A stretch of 64,000 nt of DNA from an uncultured Maribacter sp. (GCA_947498505.1 CANMKG010000001.1:806001-870000), one strand, 5' to 3'. Shown: positions 52,540-61,591, counted from the first letter of the stretch. Translations and numbers: made by a program. The notes: generated from the sequence alone by a model not told the origin.

Positions 52540-53493
52540 ATGAAAATATTAGCTAATGATGGAATTTCGCAATCTGGAATTTCTGAACTTGAAAAAAATG
52601 GTTTTGAAGTATTAACCACAACAGTTGCTCAAGAACAGTTAGAAAACTTTATTAATCAAAATAAAATTGTTGCTTTATTAGTACGCAGTGCTACCCAAGT
52701 TCGCAAAAGTTTAATTGACAATTGTCCGAGTTTAAAGCTTATTGGACGCGGTGGTGTTGGTATGGACAATATTGATGTTGTTTATGCTAAAGAAAAAGGG
52801 TTGCATGTTATTAATACCCCAGCAGCTTCCTCGGAATCTGTGGCGGAACTAGTTTTCGCACACTTGTTTGGTGGTGTTCGGTATTTATACGATTCTAATA
52901 GAAACATGCCTCTTGATGGAGATAGTAAGTTTAAAAAACTAAAAAAGGATTATGCAGGTGGAACCGAATTAAGAGGAAAAACTATTGGTATAATTGGCTT
53001 TGGAAGAATTGGACAAGCTACTGCTAAAGTAGCATTGGGTGTAGGAATGAAAGTTATTTACCACGATCCATTTATTGAAAAAGCTTCACTTGAAGTTTCT
53101 TTTTTTGATGGTCAATCCGTTTCCTTCAACTTTATAAGCCTATCTAAAGAAGAGGTTTTAAAAAGTTCTGATTTTATAACTGTTCATGTTCCTGCTCAGA
53201 AAGAATATGTCATTGGAAAAAAGGAGTTAGAGCTTATGAAAAATAATGCTGGTATTGTTAATGCTGCCCGTGGTGGCGTTATTGATGAAGTAGCTTTGGT
53301 TGATGCTTTAGACAATAATAAAATTGCTTTTGCAGGATTAGATGTATTTGAGTCAGAACCAAAACCTGAAATAAAAATATTAATGCATCCTAATATATCA
53401 TTGACGCCCCATATAGGCGCCGCTACGGGTGAAGCGCAAGACAGAATTGGCATGGAACTTGCTAATCAAATAATTGAATTAATAAAAGCATAA
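52540..53493 (+). CDS. serA: D-3-phosphoglycerate dehydrogenase-like enzyme (short form)
   Basis: NAD-dependent D-2-hydroxyacid dehydrogenase. 317 residues without the C-terminal ACT domain. It has [36 protein letters not shown], Rossmann KTIGIIGFGRIGQATAKVALGVGMKV, catalytic Arg in NAARGGVIDEVALVDAL, Glu in FEPKPE-type segment DVFESEPKPE and His in LTPHIGAATGEAQDR. Being in operon with serC supports 3-phosphoglycerate as substrate. The lack of an ACT domain suggests no serine feedback through this domain. Confidence 0.9.
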   Translation: MKILANDGISQSGISELEKNGFEVLTTTVAQEQLENFINQNKIVALLVRSATQVRKSLIDNCPSLKLIGRGGVGMDNIDVVYAKEKGLHVINTPAASSESVAELVFAHLFGGVRYLYDSNRNMPLDGDSKFKKLKKDYAGGTELRGKTIGIIGFGRIGQATAKVALGVGMKVIYHDPFIEKASLEVSFFDGQSVSFNFISLSKEEVLKSSDFITVHVPAQKEYVIGKKELELMKNNAGIVNAARGGVIDEVALVDALDNNKIAFAGLDVFESEPKPEIKILMHPNISLTPHIGAATGEAQDRIGMELANQIIELIKA

Positions 53494-53514
53494 AGACGGT
53501 ATCAAGTCTTTTTT
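53492..53514 (+). terminator. Short terminator after serA
   Basis: AAAGAC/GTCTTT, a 6-bp stem with an 8-nt loop followed by TTT, overlapping the serA stop codon. Short, so moderately supported. Confidence 0.5.
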
Positions 53515-53549
53515 GTACATTGAAAACATAACTTAATATAACTATAAAA

Positions 53550-54194
53550 ATGTCAGGATTATTAGACTTACTAAACAGCCCAATGGGGAAACAATTAATT
53601 AGCGGAGTTGCTGGTCAAGCTGGTCAATCAGAAGATAAAACAGCTGGTTTACTTAGCATGGCTATGCCTGTGTTAATGGGAGCAATGAAAAAAAACGCTT
53701 CAACACCTGAAGGTGCTCAAGGATTGTTGAACGCTTTAAATAATAAACACGACGGTGGTATTTTAAACGACCTTGGAGGTCTTTTCGGTGGTGGCGTAGA
53801 TCAATCTGTAATGGATGATGGTGCTGGAATACTAGGTCATATTTTAGGATCTAAACAGCCTCAAGTAGAAAATGCATTGAGTCAAAAATCGGGTATTGAT
53901 GCTGGATCTGTTGGTAGCATACTAAAAGTTGCCGCACCTATTTTAATGGGACTTCTTGGGCAACAAACTAGACAGCAAAACGTAAGTAGCGCTAATGGTT
54001 TGGGAGACATATTAGGAGGTTTACTTGGTGGAGGAAACAACGCCAACAAACAACAATCTTTAATTGAATCTTTTTTAGATTCTGATGGAGATGGTAGTAT
54101 TTTAGATGATGTTGCAGGAATGGTACTTGGTGGTGGAAGTAAAAAAAGCAGCGGTGGTCTTGGTGGATTACTTGGAGGTCTTTTTGGAAAATAA
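53550..54194 (+). CDS. DUF937-family protein
   Basis: 214 residues, rich in Gly, Leu and Asp, with no signal peptide. It has the DUF937/YidB-like pattern MSGLLDLLNSPMGKQLISGVAGQAGQSEDKTAGLLSMAMPVLMGAMKKNA and repeated GGLLGGG segments. A calcium-binding-like SFLDSDGDGSILDDVAGMVLGG lies near the C-terminus. Function of the family is not established. It has its own short leader after serA and a strong terminator. Confidence 0.85.
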   Translation: MSGLLDLLNSPMGKQLISGVAGQAGQSEDKTAGLLSMAMPVLMGAMKKNASTPEGAQGLLNALNNKHDGGILNDLGGLFGGGVDQSVMDDGAGILGHILGSKQPQVENALSQKSGIDAGSVGSILKVAAPILMGLLGQQTRQQNVSSANGLGDILGGLLGGGNNANKQQSLIESFLDSDGDGSILDDVAGMVLGGGSKKSSGGLGGLLGGLFGK

Positions 54195-54217
54195 ACAATT
54201 TCCCTTTACATAATAAT

Positions 54218-54247
54218 AAAAATGCCAGATTAACATCTGGCATTTTT
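54218..54247. terminator. Bidirectional terminator between DUF937 and NDH-2 genes
   Basis: AAAAATGCCAGAT/ATCTGGCATTTTT, 13-bp arms with a TAAC loop, between convergent genes. Confidence 0.93.
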
Positions 54248-54254
54248 ATTTTAA

Positions 54255-55562
54255 TTACACTACATCCGTATCTTCTTTTGCTTTAAATGGTGTTATTATT
54301 AATCTAGAAGCTTTGTCAAAATTAATATAGTTATAAACCCAGTTAAATAACGTAATTATCTTATTTCGGAAACCTACCAGAAAAACAAGGTGTATAAACA
54401 TCCAAATAAACCAAGCAAAAAAGCCACCAAAACGTAGCTTATTAATATCAACAACTGCCTTGTTTCGACCAATAGTTGCCATTGATCCTTTATCAAAATA
54501 TTTAAAAGGCTTCATATTTTTGCCCTTATGCATTGAAAGTAAATTTTTAGCCAAATGCCTACCTTGTTGTATAGCCGGTTGTGCAACCATTGGGTGTCCT
54601 CTTTCATATTTAACAGTTTGCATAAGTGCTATATCACCTATTGCAAACACATTTTTAAATCCAGCAATTTGATTAAACTCATTCACCTTATACCTATTCG
54701 CACGTTCTATCAAAGCTTCTCCATTTATTCCGTTAATAGGCGCGCCTGTAACGCCTGCCGACCAAACAAATGTAGCAGCCTTCAATTTTAAATCGGTATT
54801 AGTAACCACCTCATGATTTTCATAATCAGTTACCATAGTATTTAAATGAATATTCACATCTAACCTTTTCAAAAACTTCTGAGCATTTTTGCTTGCTTCA
54901 GGGCTCATAGGGGGTAAAATCCTATCTGCACTTTCAATAATATGTATTTCCATTTCAGAAAAATCCATATCTGGATAATCAATTGGTAATACATTAGCTC
55001 TTAATTCTGCAATACCTCCGGCCAACTCAACCCCTGTTGGCCCAGCACCTACAATTACGAAATTTAAAAGTTCTTTTCTTAATTCTTTGTCCGGAGTTAT
55101 TACTGCTTGTTCTAAATTTTCAAGCATCAAACTACGTAACTTAAGAGCTTGAGGAACACTTTTCATACGCATAGCATTACGCTCAATAGTTTTATTTCCA
55201 AAAAAATTAGTCCGCGCTCCTGTAGCAATAACCAAATAGTCAAACTTAATATCACCAATATTTGTCTTAACTTCTTTCTTTAAAGCATCAACACTTAAAA
55301 CTTCCGCCATACGAAAAAAAGTGTTTTTTCCTCGCTTTACAATTTTACGTAACGGGTAAGCAATTGATTCTGGTTCCAAGGATGACGTTGATACTTGATA
55401 CAACAAAGGTTGAAACGTATGATAATTTTGTCTATCTAAAAGTACAATCTGAAAATCTTCACGCGTTACCAATTCCTTCGCAATAGAAACTCCTGCAAAA
55501 CCTCCTCCAACAATTACAACTCTGGATTTTGTAGTGTCGGGGATATTCAATGTTAAATCCAT
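54255..55562 (-). CDS. Type II NADH:quinone oxidoreductase
   Basis: 435-residue FAD enzyme that passes electrons from NADH to the quinone pool without pumping protons. It has an FAD Rossmann motif RVVIVGGGFAGVSIAKEL (14-31), NAD motif FVIVGAGPTGVELAGGIAEL (about 163-182), NVFAIGDIALMQ for FAD and a quinone-site-type segment HPMVAQPAIQQGRHLAKNL. The hydrophobic C-terminus (GFFAWFIWMFIHLVFLVGF) anchors it to the inner membrane. Confidence 0.92.
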   Translation of the reverse strand: MDLTLNIPDTTKSRVVIVGGGFAGVSIAKELVTREDFQIVLLDRQNYHTFQPLLYQVSTSSLEPESIAYPLRKIVKRGKNTFFRMAEVLSVDALKKEVKTNIGDIKFDYLVIATGARTNFFGNKTIERNAMRMKSVPQALKLRSLMLENLEQAVITPDKELRKELLNFVIVGAGPTGVELAGGIAELRANVLPIDYPDMDFSEMEIHIIESADRILPPMSPEASKNAQKFLKRLDVNIHLNTMVTDYENHEVVTNTDLKLKAATFVWSAGVTGAPINGINGEALIERANRYKVNEFNQIAGFKNVFAIGDIALMQTVKYERGHPMVAQPAIQQGRHLAKNLLSMHKGKNMKPFKYFDKGSMATIGRNKAVVDINKLRFGGFFAWFIWMFIHLVFLVGFRNKIITLFNWVYNYINFDKASRLIITPFKAKEDTDVV

Positions 55563-55785
55563 TTTATTATTGATAAATTAATGCTGATTGATGATAAAAA
55601 AATACTGTAATATCTACTACAAAGATGAAACTTATATCCCTTTTATACCGCATTATTTTTCATAATTCTAACGCCATTTTTTTATATATTTCTTTAAAAG
55701 AAAGTAAAAGTTTTAACAACTTAAATTATTAAGCTAAACAATTTATGGTTAACCATTTACTAAAAATTATGTAACTTTAATACAT

Positions 55786-56250
55786 ATGAAAAAATATTTT
55801 TACATAATAGCTTTTTTCTGTTTCATTCTTACAATTGTAAGTAGTAGTTGCAATAGCTCAAAAACCGCTTCTAATGCTACGATATCCGATGAAGAAAAAG
55901 TTGCGTTTAATCAAGTGGAAGGAGACACGATTACTATTTCTAGTGATAAAACCGAATATGAGATTACCATAATTGAACCCGGATTTAATGCTTGGTTAAT
56001 TAGTACAGCAAGACCAGAAGGTTACTATTCGCAATCATTTCTTGAAAATAGAAATAATATATATGTTACGGAATGGAACTTAAGAACTAATCAGCCCTTT
56101 AATTTCAATCCTAATTTATATGAACTTCAAATTAACTATGACAGAAATATAGATTATGGGTATGAGGTAAACTACAAACTATATAATTATTTTATTTTTT
56201 TCCAAAGAAAATACAATCAGCGCTTAGGTTCTTTTATTCCTAGAATTTAA
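55786..56250 (+). CDS. DUF6146-type lipoprotein
   Basis: 154 residues with a lipoprotein signal (FILTIVSSSC, Cys about 22). The mature part has YEITIIEPGFNAWLISTARPEGYYSQSFLENRNNIYVTEWNLRTNQPFNFNPNLYELQINYDRNIDYGYEVNYKLYNYFIFFQRKYNQRLG, strongly conserved in flavobacteria as I recall it (DUF6146). Function unknown. It lies directly upstream of a DUF6787 gene. Confidence 0.72.
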   Translation: MKKYFYIIAFFCFILTIVSSSCNSSKTASNATISDEEKVAFNQVEGDTITISSDKTEYEITIIEPGFNAWLISTARPEGYYSQSFLENRNNIYVTEWNLRTNQPFNFNPNLYELQINYDRNIDYGYEVNYKLYNYFIFFQRKYNQRLGSFIPRI

Positions 56251-56255
56251 TAAAG

Positions 56256-56263
56256 TATCTTTG
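56256..56263 (+). promoter_or_regulatory. -7 promoter element for the DUF6787 gene
   Basis: TATCTTTG, an exact TAnnTTTG, 18 nt before the chosen ATG. It lies just past the stop of the preceding gene and argues against the start at 56261. Confidence 0.58.
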
Positions 56264-56281
56264 CATGCGAATTTATTATGC

Positions 56282-56599
56282 ATGGAAAAATTAAAACAAC
56301 GTTGGGGTATTGATTCCAACTTTCAAATCATTGTAATACTCATTGTTTTTTCGGTTACGGGGTCATCAGCCGTATTTTTAGCAAAACCACTATTAAATCT
56401 AATTGGTCTTGAAAGAGCTTCCTTTTCAAGTGCTTGGTGGGGAGGTTTTTTGTATGTTACTTTACGAGTTTTAATTATTTTTCCAATTTACCAGGTTCTT
56501 TTAGTTGCAATTGGTTGGCTATTCGGCCAATTTAAATTTTTCTGGAATTTTGAGAAGAAAATGTTAAGTAGAATGGGGCTTGGATTTTTATTCAAATAA
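56282..56599 (+). CDS. DUF6787-type membrane protein
   Basis: 105 residues from the ATG at 56282 (MEKLKQRWGIDSNFQIIVI). Two membrane helices (about 16-38 and 62-82) and a conserved C-terminus (FGQFKFFWNFEKKMLSRMGLGFL). I recognise it as the flavobacterial family later named DUF6787; the role is unknown. It pairs with the DUF6146 lipoprotein gene upstream. Confidence 0.72.
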   Translation: MEKLKQRWGIDSNFQIIVILIVFSVTGSSAVFLAKPLLNLIGLERASFSSAWWGGFLYVTLRVLIIFPIYQVLLVAIGWLFGQFKFFWNFEKKMLSRMGLGFLFK

Positions 56600-56640
56600 A
56601 CCGTTAAGGTTTCCTTAACATTATGTCCTAATACTTTCCT

Positions 56641-56648
56641 TATTTTTG
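56641..56648 (+). promoter_or_regulatory. -7 promoter element for the His/Cys small-protein gene
   Basis: TATTTTTG, an exact TAnnTTTG. Transcription would begin about 5-7 nt later, that is at or next to the GTG start at 56653, so the mRNA may be leaderless. Confidence 0.55.
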
Positions 56649-56652
56649 CATC

Positions 56653-56958
56653 GTGTATTTAAAAAAGATTCAACACATACTAACATTTGTATTGCTAGCT
56701 TTGATGTTTTTCAAAGTTTCAGCGGTACATGCTTATAGTCATGAGGATTCTGATCATGATTCTATTGAAAACTGTTTGATATGTGAATCTGCAATTGAGA
56801 ATCAAAATTCTGAGTTTCTTTTTCAGAATTTTATGTCTTTTGAATACCCTATTAACTATCCTTTGAAGTTAGATTCTTTTGAAACTTCTTTTTCGAGAAT
56901 CATTAAAAACGCTGAATCTTATAGTCTTTTCGGCCGCCCCCCTCCTGCTTTGGTTTAA
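56653..56958 (+). CDS. Small exported protein with His/Asp/Cys motif, first gene of a TonB receptor cassette
   Basis: 101 residues starting at a GTG; no ATG lies upstream in frame, and the next (codon 18) would cut the signal sequence. An N-terminal hydrophobic segment (about 8-27) is followed by HAYSHEDSDHDSIENCLICESAIENQ, with His, Asp and a CxxC pair that could bind a metal. It lies 71 nt before a TonB receptor. It resembles small proteins preceding flavobacterial metal-related receptor genes. Role inferred only. Confidence 0.7.
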   Translation: MYLKKIQHILTFVLLALMFFKVSAVHAYSHEDSDHDSIENCLICESAIENQNSEFLFQNFMSFEYPINYPLKLDSFETSFSRIIKNAESYSLFGRPPPALV

Positions 56959-57029
56959 CTCCAAAACAAAAAGTCTGTCAAAAAGCTTATTGAGTTTTTT
57001 TGACTATTATCAGCGTAAACATACTCATT

Positions 57030-59426
57030 ATGAGGTTTTATTTAGTTCTAATTTTTACCTGTGTTGCAGGTAACACATCATTTGCACAAGATTGTAACTC
57101 AATTTTGTTTGGTGAGGTGATTGATTTTCATGACAATACTGTTTTAGAAAATGCAACAATTACAATTACAGGTAAAAACCTAAGTACAACTTCTGATGAA
57201 TATGGAAAATTCAATTTTAAAACCCTTTGTAACGGTGTTATTGAACTTGAAGTATCTCACCCCAATTGCAGAACACAGTTTATATCTATTGCCATAAATG
57301 GAAATACCTATCAAAAAATACGAATTGAACATCATTTAGAAGAGCTAAATGAGGTAAAAGTTGTAGGCAATGAACAAAAAAATACGAATTCAAGCCAAGA
57401 AGAGAAATTGAGTAAAGAAGATTTTGAAAAATCAAGTGGAAAAAGTCTTGGCGACGCTTTAAAAAACATGACTGGAGTTTCATCGTTAAATACTGGAGCC
57501 AATGTAGTTAAACCGGTAATTCAAGGTCTAAGCGGTAGTCGTGTACTTGTTATTAACAACAACACTAGAATGCAAGATATGGAATGGGGTCAAGAACATG
57601 CTCCAAACATTGATATCAATGCTAATCAACATATTAGTTTAATAAAAGGAGCAGCAGCATTAGAATATGGAGGTGATGCCATTGGTGGAGTAATTGTATT
57701 AAAACCTTTACCCATTGCAAGAGCGGACTCTCTTTATGGAAAAACGCAACTAAATTTATTCTCCAATGGTCGCGGAGGGAATATTAGTACCTCATTAACA
57801 AAATCATTTGAATCTGGTTTTTACTTAAAAGCACAAGGTTCACTAAAACGTTTAGGTGATATTGAAGCTCCTGAGTACATACTATCAAACACAGGTATTA
57901 AAGAAAATGGAATTTCTCTTAGTGCCGGAAAAAGAGATTTTGTTCAAGGATGGGAAGGATATTATTCTTTTTTTAAAACCTACATAGGTATTTTGGCGTC
58001 ATCACATATTGGTAATACTGATGATTTAATTACCGCTATAGAAAGCCCTACCCCACTTATTATTAATGACTTTTCGTATACTATAGATAAACCAAGTCAA
58101 GAAGTTACACATCATTTAGCAAAGTTAAACTACTATAGGCGTTTTACTGGTTTCGGTAAATTAAATGTGCAATATGATTTTCAAAATAATAGAAGATTTG
58201 AATTTGATCGGCGAATTGGTGACAACGCGGACAATGCCTCATTAGATTTAAAACTCTCAACCCATACTGTTTCTTCTACAATTCAGCTAGATTCCAAAAA
58301 AGAGTTTGAACTTAAACTTGGAGTTTTAGGAAGATTTCAAAAGAATTTTGCAAATCCCGAAACTAGGGTTAGAAGGTTGATTCCTGATTATAATAAATAT
58401 GATTTTGGAGCCTTTGTTTTAGGAGAGTTCTTGATGCAACCAAATTTAACAATAGATGCAGGAATCCGTTATGATTTTACTAGAATGAATGCCAAAAAAT
58501 TCTATAGAAAATCTAGTTGGGAAGAACGAGGTTATGATGAAGATTTTAGTCAATTAATCATTAATGATGCAGGAACTCAATATTTGGTAAACCCTATTTT
58601 TGACTATCACAATGTATCTGCAATGACAGGCCTGCAATACAACTTAAAAGAAAATCAAACTTTAAAATTAAACTTATCTTTAGCTAAAAGAGCCCCAAAC
58701 CCTTCTGAACTATTCAGTGACGGTTTACACCATTCTGCTGCTCGCATTGAGCTAGGAGATTTAAGAATTAAAAATGAATCTTCAAGAAAAATTTCTTTGT
58801 CATACGAACTTAATTCTCAGAAATGGGGATTTGTTTTAGCTCCTTACCTAAACAATATCAAAAACTTTATTCTTGCTGAGCCCAATGACTTACAATTTAC
58901 GATTCGTGGATCATTCCCGGTATGGTCTTATAGACAAACAAACGCTTTATTGTTAGGGACTGATTTTTCTTTGTATAATAACTGGTCTTCAAAGATTAGA
59001 ACCAATCATAAATTTTCTTATGTAAAAGGTACTGATGAATCTACGAATATTCCGTTAATAAATATTCCTGCTGCTAATTTGAATAATAGCATATCCTATT
59101 CAAATATCAAATGGAATAATTTCATAGTTACATTGGAAAGCCAATATGTATTTGAACAAAAACGTTTTCCTCCTAATATTACCGTTTTCTCACCGCAAGA
59201 ACAAAGAGAAAAAGAATTAAACATTAACACACCACCACCTGCTTATCATCTTTTGTCTTTTGATGCTTCAAGTAAGTTTTCAATTCAAAAAAAGAACGAT
59301 TTAAGTATTGGTCTTAATATAACTAACATAACTAATACTAATTACAGAGACTACCTTAACCGTTTACGCTATTTCGTAAATAATCAGGGTAGAAACATTA
59401 GTCTACGATTAATTTATAATTATTAA
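57030..59426 (+). CDS. TonB-dependent outer-membrane receptor (possible metal or small-ligand uptake)
   Basis: 798 residues from the ATG at 57030, whose signal peptide MRFYLVLIFTCVAGNTSFAQ is ideal; the in-frame codon at 57000 is not needed. A carboxypeptidase-D-like domain (CNSILFGEVIDFHDNTVLENATITITG) precedes the plug (KSLGDALKNMTGVSSLNTGANVVKPVIQGLSGSRVLVINN, QHISLIKGAAALEYGGDAIGGVIVL) and a barrel ending NISLRLIYNY. No STN domain and no SusD partner. The neighbouring metal-motif protein and acidic lipoprotein suggest a metal or metal-chelate ligand, but this is inference. Confidence 0.9.
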   Translation: MRFYLVLIFTCVAGNTSFAQDCNSILFGEVIDFHDNTVLENATITITGKNLSTTSDEYGKFNFKTLCNGVIELEVSHPNCRTQFISIAINGNTYQKIRIEHHLEELNEVKVVGNEQKNTNSSQEEKLSKEDFEKSSGKSLGDALKNMTGVSSLNTGANVVKPVIQGLSGSRVLVINNNTRMQDMEWGQEHAPNIDINANQHISLIKGAAALEYGGDAIGGVIVLKPLPIARADSLYGKTQLNLFSNGRGGNISTSLTKSFESGFYLKAQGSLKRLGDIEAPEYILSNTGIKENGISLSAGKRDFVQGWEGYYSFFKTYIGILASSHIGNTDDLITAIESPTPLIINDFSYTIDKPSQEVTHHLAKLNYYRRFTGFGKLNVQYDFQNNRRFEFDRRIGDNADNASLDLKLSTHTVSSTIQLDSKKEFELKLGVLGRFQKNFANPETRVRRLIPDYNKYDFGAFVLGEFLMQPNLTIDAGIRYDFTRMNAKKFYRKSSWEERGYDEDFSQLIINDAGTQYLVNPIFDYHNVSAMTGLQYNLKENQTLKLNLSLAKRAPNPSELFSDGLHHSAARIELGDLRIKNESSRKISLSYELNSQKWGFVLAPYLNNIKNFILAEPNDLQFTIRGSFPVWSYRQTNALLLGTDFSLYNNWSSKIRTNHKFSYVKGTDESTNIPLINIPAANLNNSISYSNIKWNNFIVTLESQYVFEQKRFPPNITVFSPQEQREKELNINTPPPAYHLLSFDASSKFSIQKKNDLSIGLNITNITNTNYRDYLNRLRYFVNNQGRNISLRLIYNY

Positions 59427-59442
59427 CCTTAATTTATTTAAA

Positions 59443-60030
59443 ATGAAAAAGAGCCATTTACCAGTAAAAAAATCAATTTTAAGCAGAGCTTTGTTTACTT
59501 CTGCTATAATTTTTTCATTATGCTTCGTTACATCTTGTTCCGATGATGATGAAGACCCTGATCCAGTTGTAGAGGAAGAGGTTATCACCACCATAACGGT
59601 AACCTTAACATCTGCTGGTTCCCCTGATATTATATTAGAATCCAAAGATTTAGATGGAGACGGACCTGATGCTCCTGTGATTACTGTCTCTGGTAATTTA
59701 GTAGCTAACTCCACATATGCTGGTAGTATTGAGCTTCTTAATGAAACCGAAAGTCCTGCTGAAAATATTACAGAAGAGATAGAAGAAAAAGATGAAGAAC
59801 ATCAATTTTTCTTTACTCCTTCAGGTTCTGTTTCAGGAGTTACTTATACAGATCAAGATGGAAATGGCAACCCTATAGGTCTCAGTTTTAGCCTTACAAC
59901 TGGAGATGCAGGTTCAGGTGCTTTGCAAATTACTTTACGTCACGAACCAAAAAAACCTAACGATGGTTCATTAAACGACGCTGGAGGAGAAACGGACATT
60001 GCTCAAAACTTTTCAGTAACTGTTGAATAG
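59443..60030 (+). CDS. Acidic lipoprotein of the receptor cassette
   Basis: 195 residues with a lipoprotein signal (IIFSLCFVTSC, Cys about 30). The mature protein opens with an acidic stretch (SDDDEDPDPVVEEEV) and has a beta-rich domain with ITEEIEEKDEEHQFFFTPSG in the middle. It starts 16 nt after the receptor stop and ends at a terminator, so it is the third gene of the unit. It may be a surface ligand-capture protein for the receptor. Family not firmly recognised. Confidence 0.75.
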   Translation: MKKSHLPVKKSILSRALFTSAIIFSLCFVTSCSDDDEDPDPVVEEEVITTITVTLTSAGSPDIILESKDLDGDGPDAPVITVSGNLVANSTYAGSIELLNETESPAENITEEIEEKDEEHQFFFTPSGSVSGVTYTDQDGNGNPIGLSFSLTTGDAGSGALQITLRHEPKKPNDGSLNDAGGETDIAQNFSVTVE

Positions 60031-60075
60031 AGTTTATAGTAATTTTTGAAGTTACTATTATACTAGAATATTTTT

Positions 60076-60110
60076 TAAACCTTCGGTTTTAACTTTAAAC
60101 CGGAGGTTTA
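60076..60110 (+). terminator. Intrinsic terminator of the receptor cassette
   Basis: TAAACCTTCGGTTT/AAACCGGAGGTTTA, 14-bp arms with one wobble pair and a 7-nt loop, followed by TTATTTTG. It lies 46 nt after the lipoprotein stop and touches the stop of the convergent gene. Confidence 0.82.
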
Positions 60111-60440
60111 TTATTTTGGAGGAAGACTCATTACATAATCGTAACTTTCATTTAGATATTTCGCAACCACATCTAAGTCTTTCAACATTTCTTCTGGTAT
60201 TAAAACATAGCCTTTCATTACCGCATTGTAAGATTTATATATTGTGGTATTAAATTCAGAAATGTATTTTTTCTGAGTTTCGTTTGAAAACCGAATTCCA
60301 ATTTCATTTGCTTTATTAAAAAGTGAAAACATATAACCATTTGCCGAAGTATAAGGCATGGTTTTACCTTTTCTTTTAAATCTACTACATTTAGCTACAA
60401 GTGCGTCATAAATCTGAAGCTTCTCTTCTCTTAACTCCAT
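60111..60440 (-). CDS. TfoX-like small protein
   Basis: 109 residues, cytosolic. KTMPYTSANGYMFSLFNKANEIGIRFSNETQKKYI resembles the core of TfoX-N/YjbR-like domains (a glycine-containing hairpin before an MF pair, then a G-[LI]-R-[LF] strand). GYVLIPEEMLKDLDVVAKYLNESYDYVMSLPPK forms the C-terminal helices. No DNA-competence role is implied. It is 17 nt after the gene at 60458 on the same strand, so likely one operon. Confidence 0.62.
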   Translation of the reverse strand: MELREEKLQIYDALVAKCSRFKRKGKTMPYTSANGYMFSLFNKANEIGIRFSNETQKKYISEFNTTIYKSYNAVMKGYVLIPEEMLKDLDVVAKYLNESYDYVMSLPPK

Positions 60441-60457
60441 GCTACTTTTTTAAAGAT

Positions 60458-60955
60458 TTACTTTTCTTCTACCTTAAACTGTGTATTTAAATACAGTTGC
60501 TTCCATTTACCCTCCTCTAAACTACCTACTTTAAAATTATAAGTGTTTTCATCGACATACTCCCACATATCAGTTAGTGTAGTATCTCCATATTGGTATT
60601 GGTATAAAACATTTTTATCTTCAAAAAACACCTCTCCGCGAGTTAGTTCTCCAAAAACATCAAACTCCCAAAATTTTATTTTGTTATTTTTTTTATCAAA
60701 TTGTCTTATACCTCGGCTTCTAAGTCCAAATTTAGTTTGCTCCTTATCAATAAACCCGTAAGACTTAACAACAATAAGTGTGCTATCTAAATCAAAATTC
60801 ATTACAACTTTTTGTTTAAACTTACTTCCATCTCCCCAATTGCCTTCTGCAATCCACATTTTGTTTACAAGGTTAGAAAACGCTTTAAGTTCTTTTTTTT
60901 GACTAAAACCAAAGACCGAAATAAATAAAAAAACATATATAAGTTTGCTTCTCAT
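60458..60955 (-). CDS. Secreted beta-rich protein, unknown function
   Basis: 165 residues with a signal peptide (MRSKLIYVFLFISVFGFSQ). The mature part has MWIAEGNWGDGSKFKQKVVMNFDLDSTLIVVKSYG and IKFWEFDVFGELTRGEVFF, a pattern of alternating strands that suggests a small beta-barrel, perhaps lipocalin-like. I do not assign a family. It lies 3 nt after the LysE gene on the same strand. Confidence 0.72.
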   Translation of the reverse strand: MRSKLIYVFLFISVFGFSQKKELKAFSNLVNKMWIAEGNWGDGSKFKQKVVMNFDLDSTLIVVKSYGFIDKEQTKFGLRSRGIRQFDKKNNKIKFWEFDVFGELTRGEVFFEDKNVLYQYQYGDTTLTDMWEYVDENTYNFKVGSLEEGKWKQLYLNTQFKVEEK

Positions 60956-60958
60956 GGT

Positions 60959-61591
60959 TTACTTTGCTTTTGTCAATGCCATTTTAACCGCTAAACCGGT
61001 AAGTACAGATGCCATAAACCATTTTTGAATTCTAAGCCAAATTGGTTTCTTAGAAAACCAACTTGCCATTTTCGCAGCTGATAGCACTATTAATAAATTA
61101 ACCGAAAAACTAATGATTACCTGAACAATTCCAAGTTGAAAACTTTGACCAAGTATGGAACCGTATTCTGGCTTTATAAATTGAGGAAAAAAAGAAAGAT
61201 AAAACACTGCCATTTTTGGGTTTAAAACATTGGTTAACAACCCAATATTAAAAAGTTTTAAAGGCCTATCTGACTTTAAATCTTGATTCGCATCAAATAT
61301 TTTGTCTTTGGACTTCACAGTGCTGTATGCTAAATAAAGTAAGTAACCTACACCCAAAAATTTAACAACAATAAATGCGTAAGGTACAGCGAAAAATATT
61401 GCGGTAAGTCCAAAAGAAACCATTAAAATATGAAACAAAAAACCACACATTACCCCAAATAAAGAAATGACCCCCGCTTTTTTACCTTGTGATAACGACC
61501 GGGATATTAAATATATCATATTAGGTCCAGGCGAAATAACCATAATCAATGATGCTAGTGCAAATAATAGTAAATCGTTAACAGGTATCAT
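60959..61591 (-). CDS. LysE-family translocator
   Basis: 210 residues with about six membrane helices. The N-terminal LysE/RhtB signature is LLLFALASLIMVISPGPNMIYLISRSLSQGKKAGVISLFGVMCGFLFH, and NIGLLTNVLNPKMAVFYLSFFPQFI follows in the middle. The family exports amino acids or related metabolites; the substrate is not shown. It begins a three-gene minus-strand unit with the genes at 60458 and 60111. Confidence 0.93.
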   Translation of the reverse strand: MIPVNDLLLFALASLIMVISPGPNMIYLISRSLSQGKKAGVISLFGVMCGFLFHILMVSFGLTAIFFAVPYAFIVVKFLGVGYLLYLAYSTVKSKDKIFDANQDLKSDRPLKLFNIGLLTNVLNPKMAVFYLSFFPQFIKPEYGSILGQSFQLGIVQVIISFSVNLLIVLSAAKMASWFSKKPIWLRIQKWFMASVLTGLAVKMALTKAK

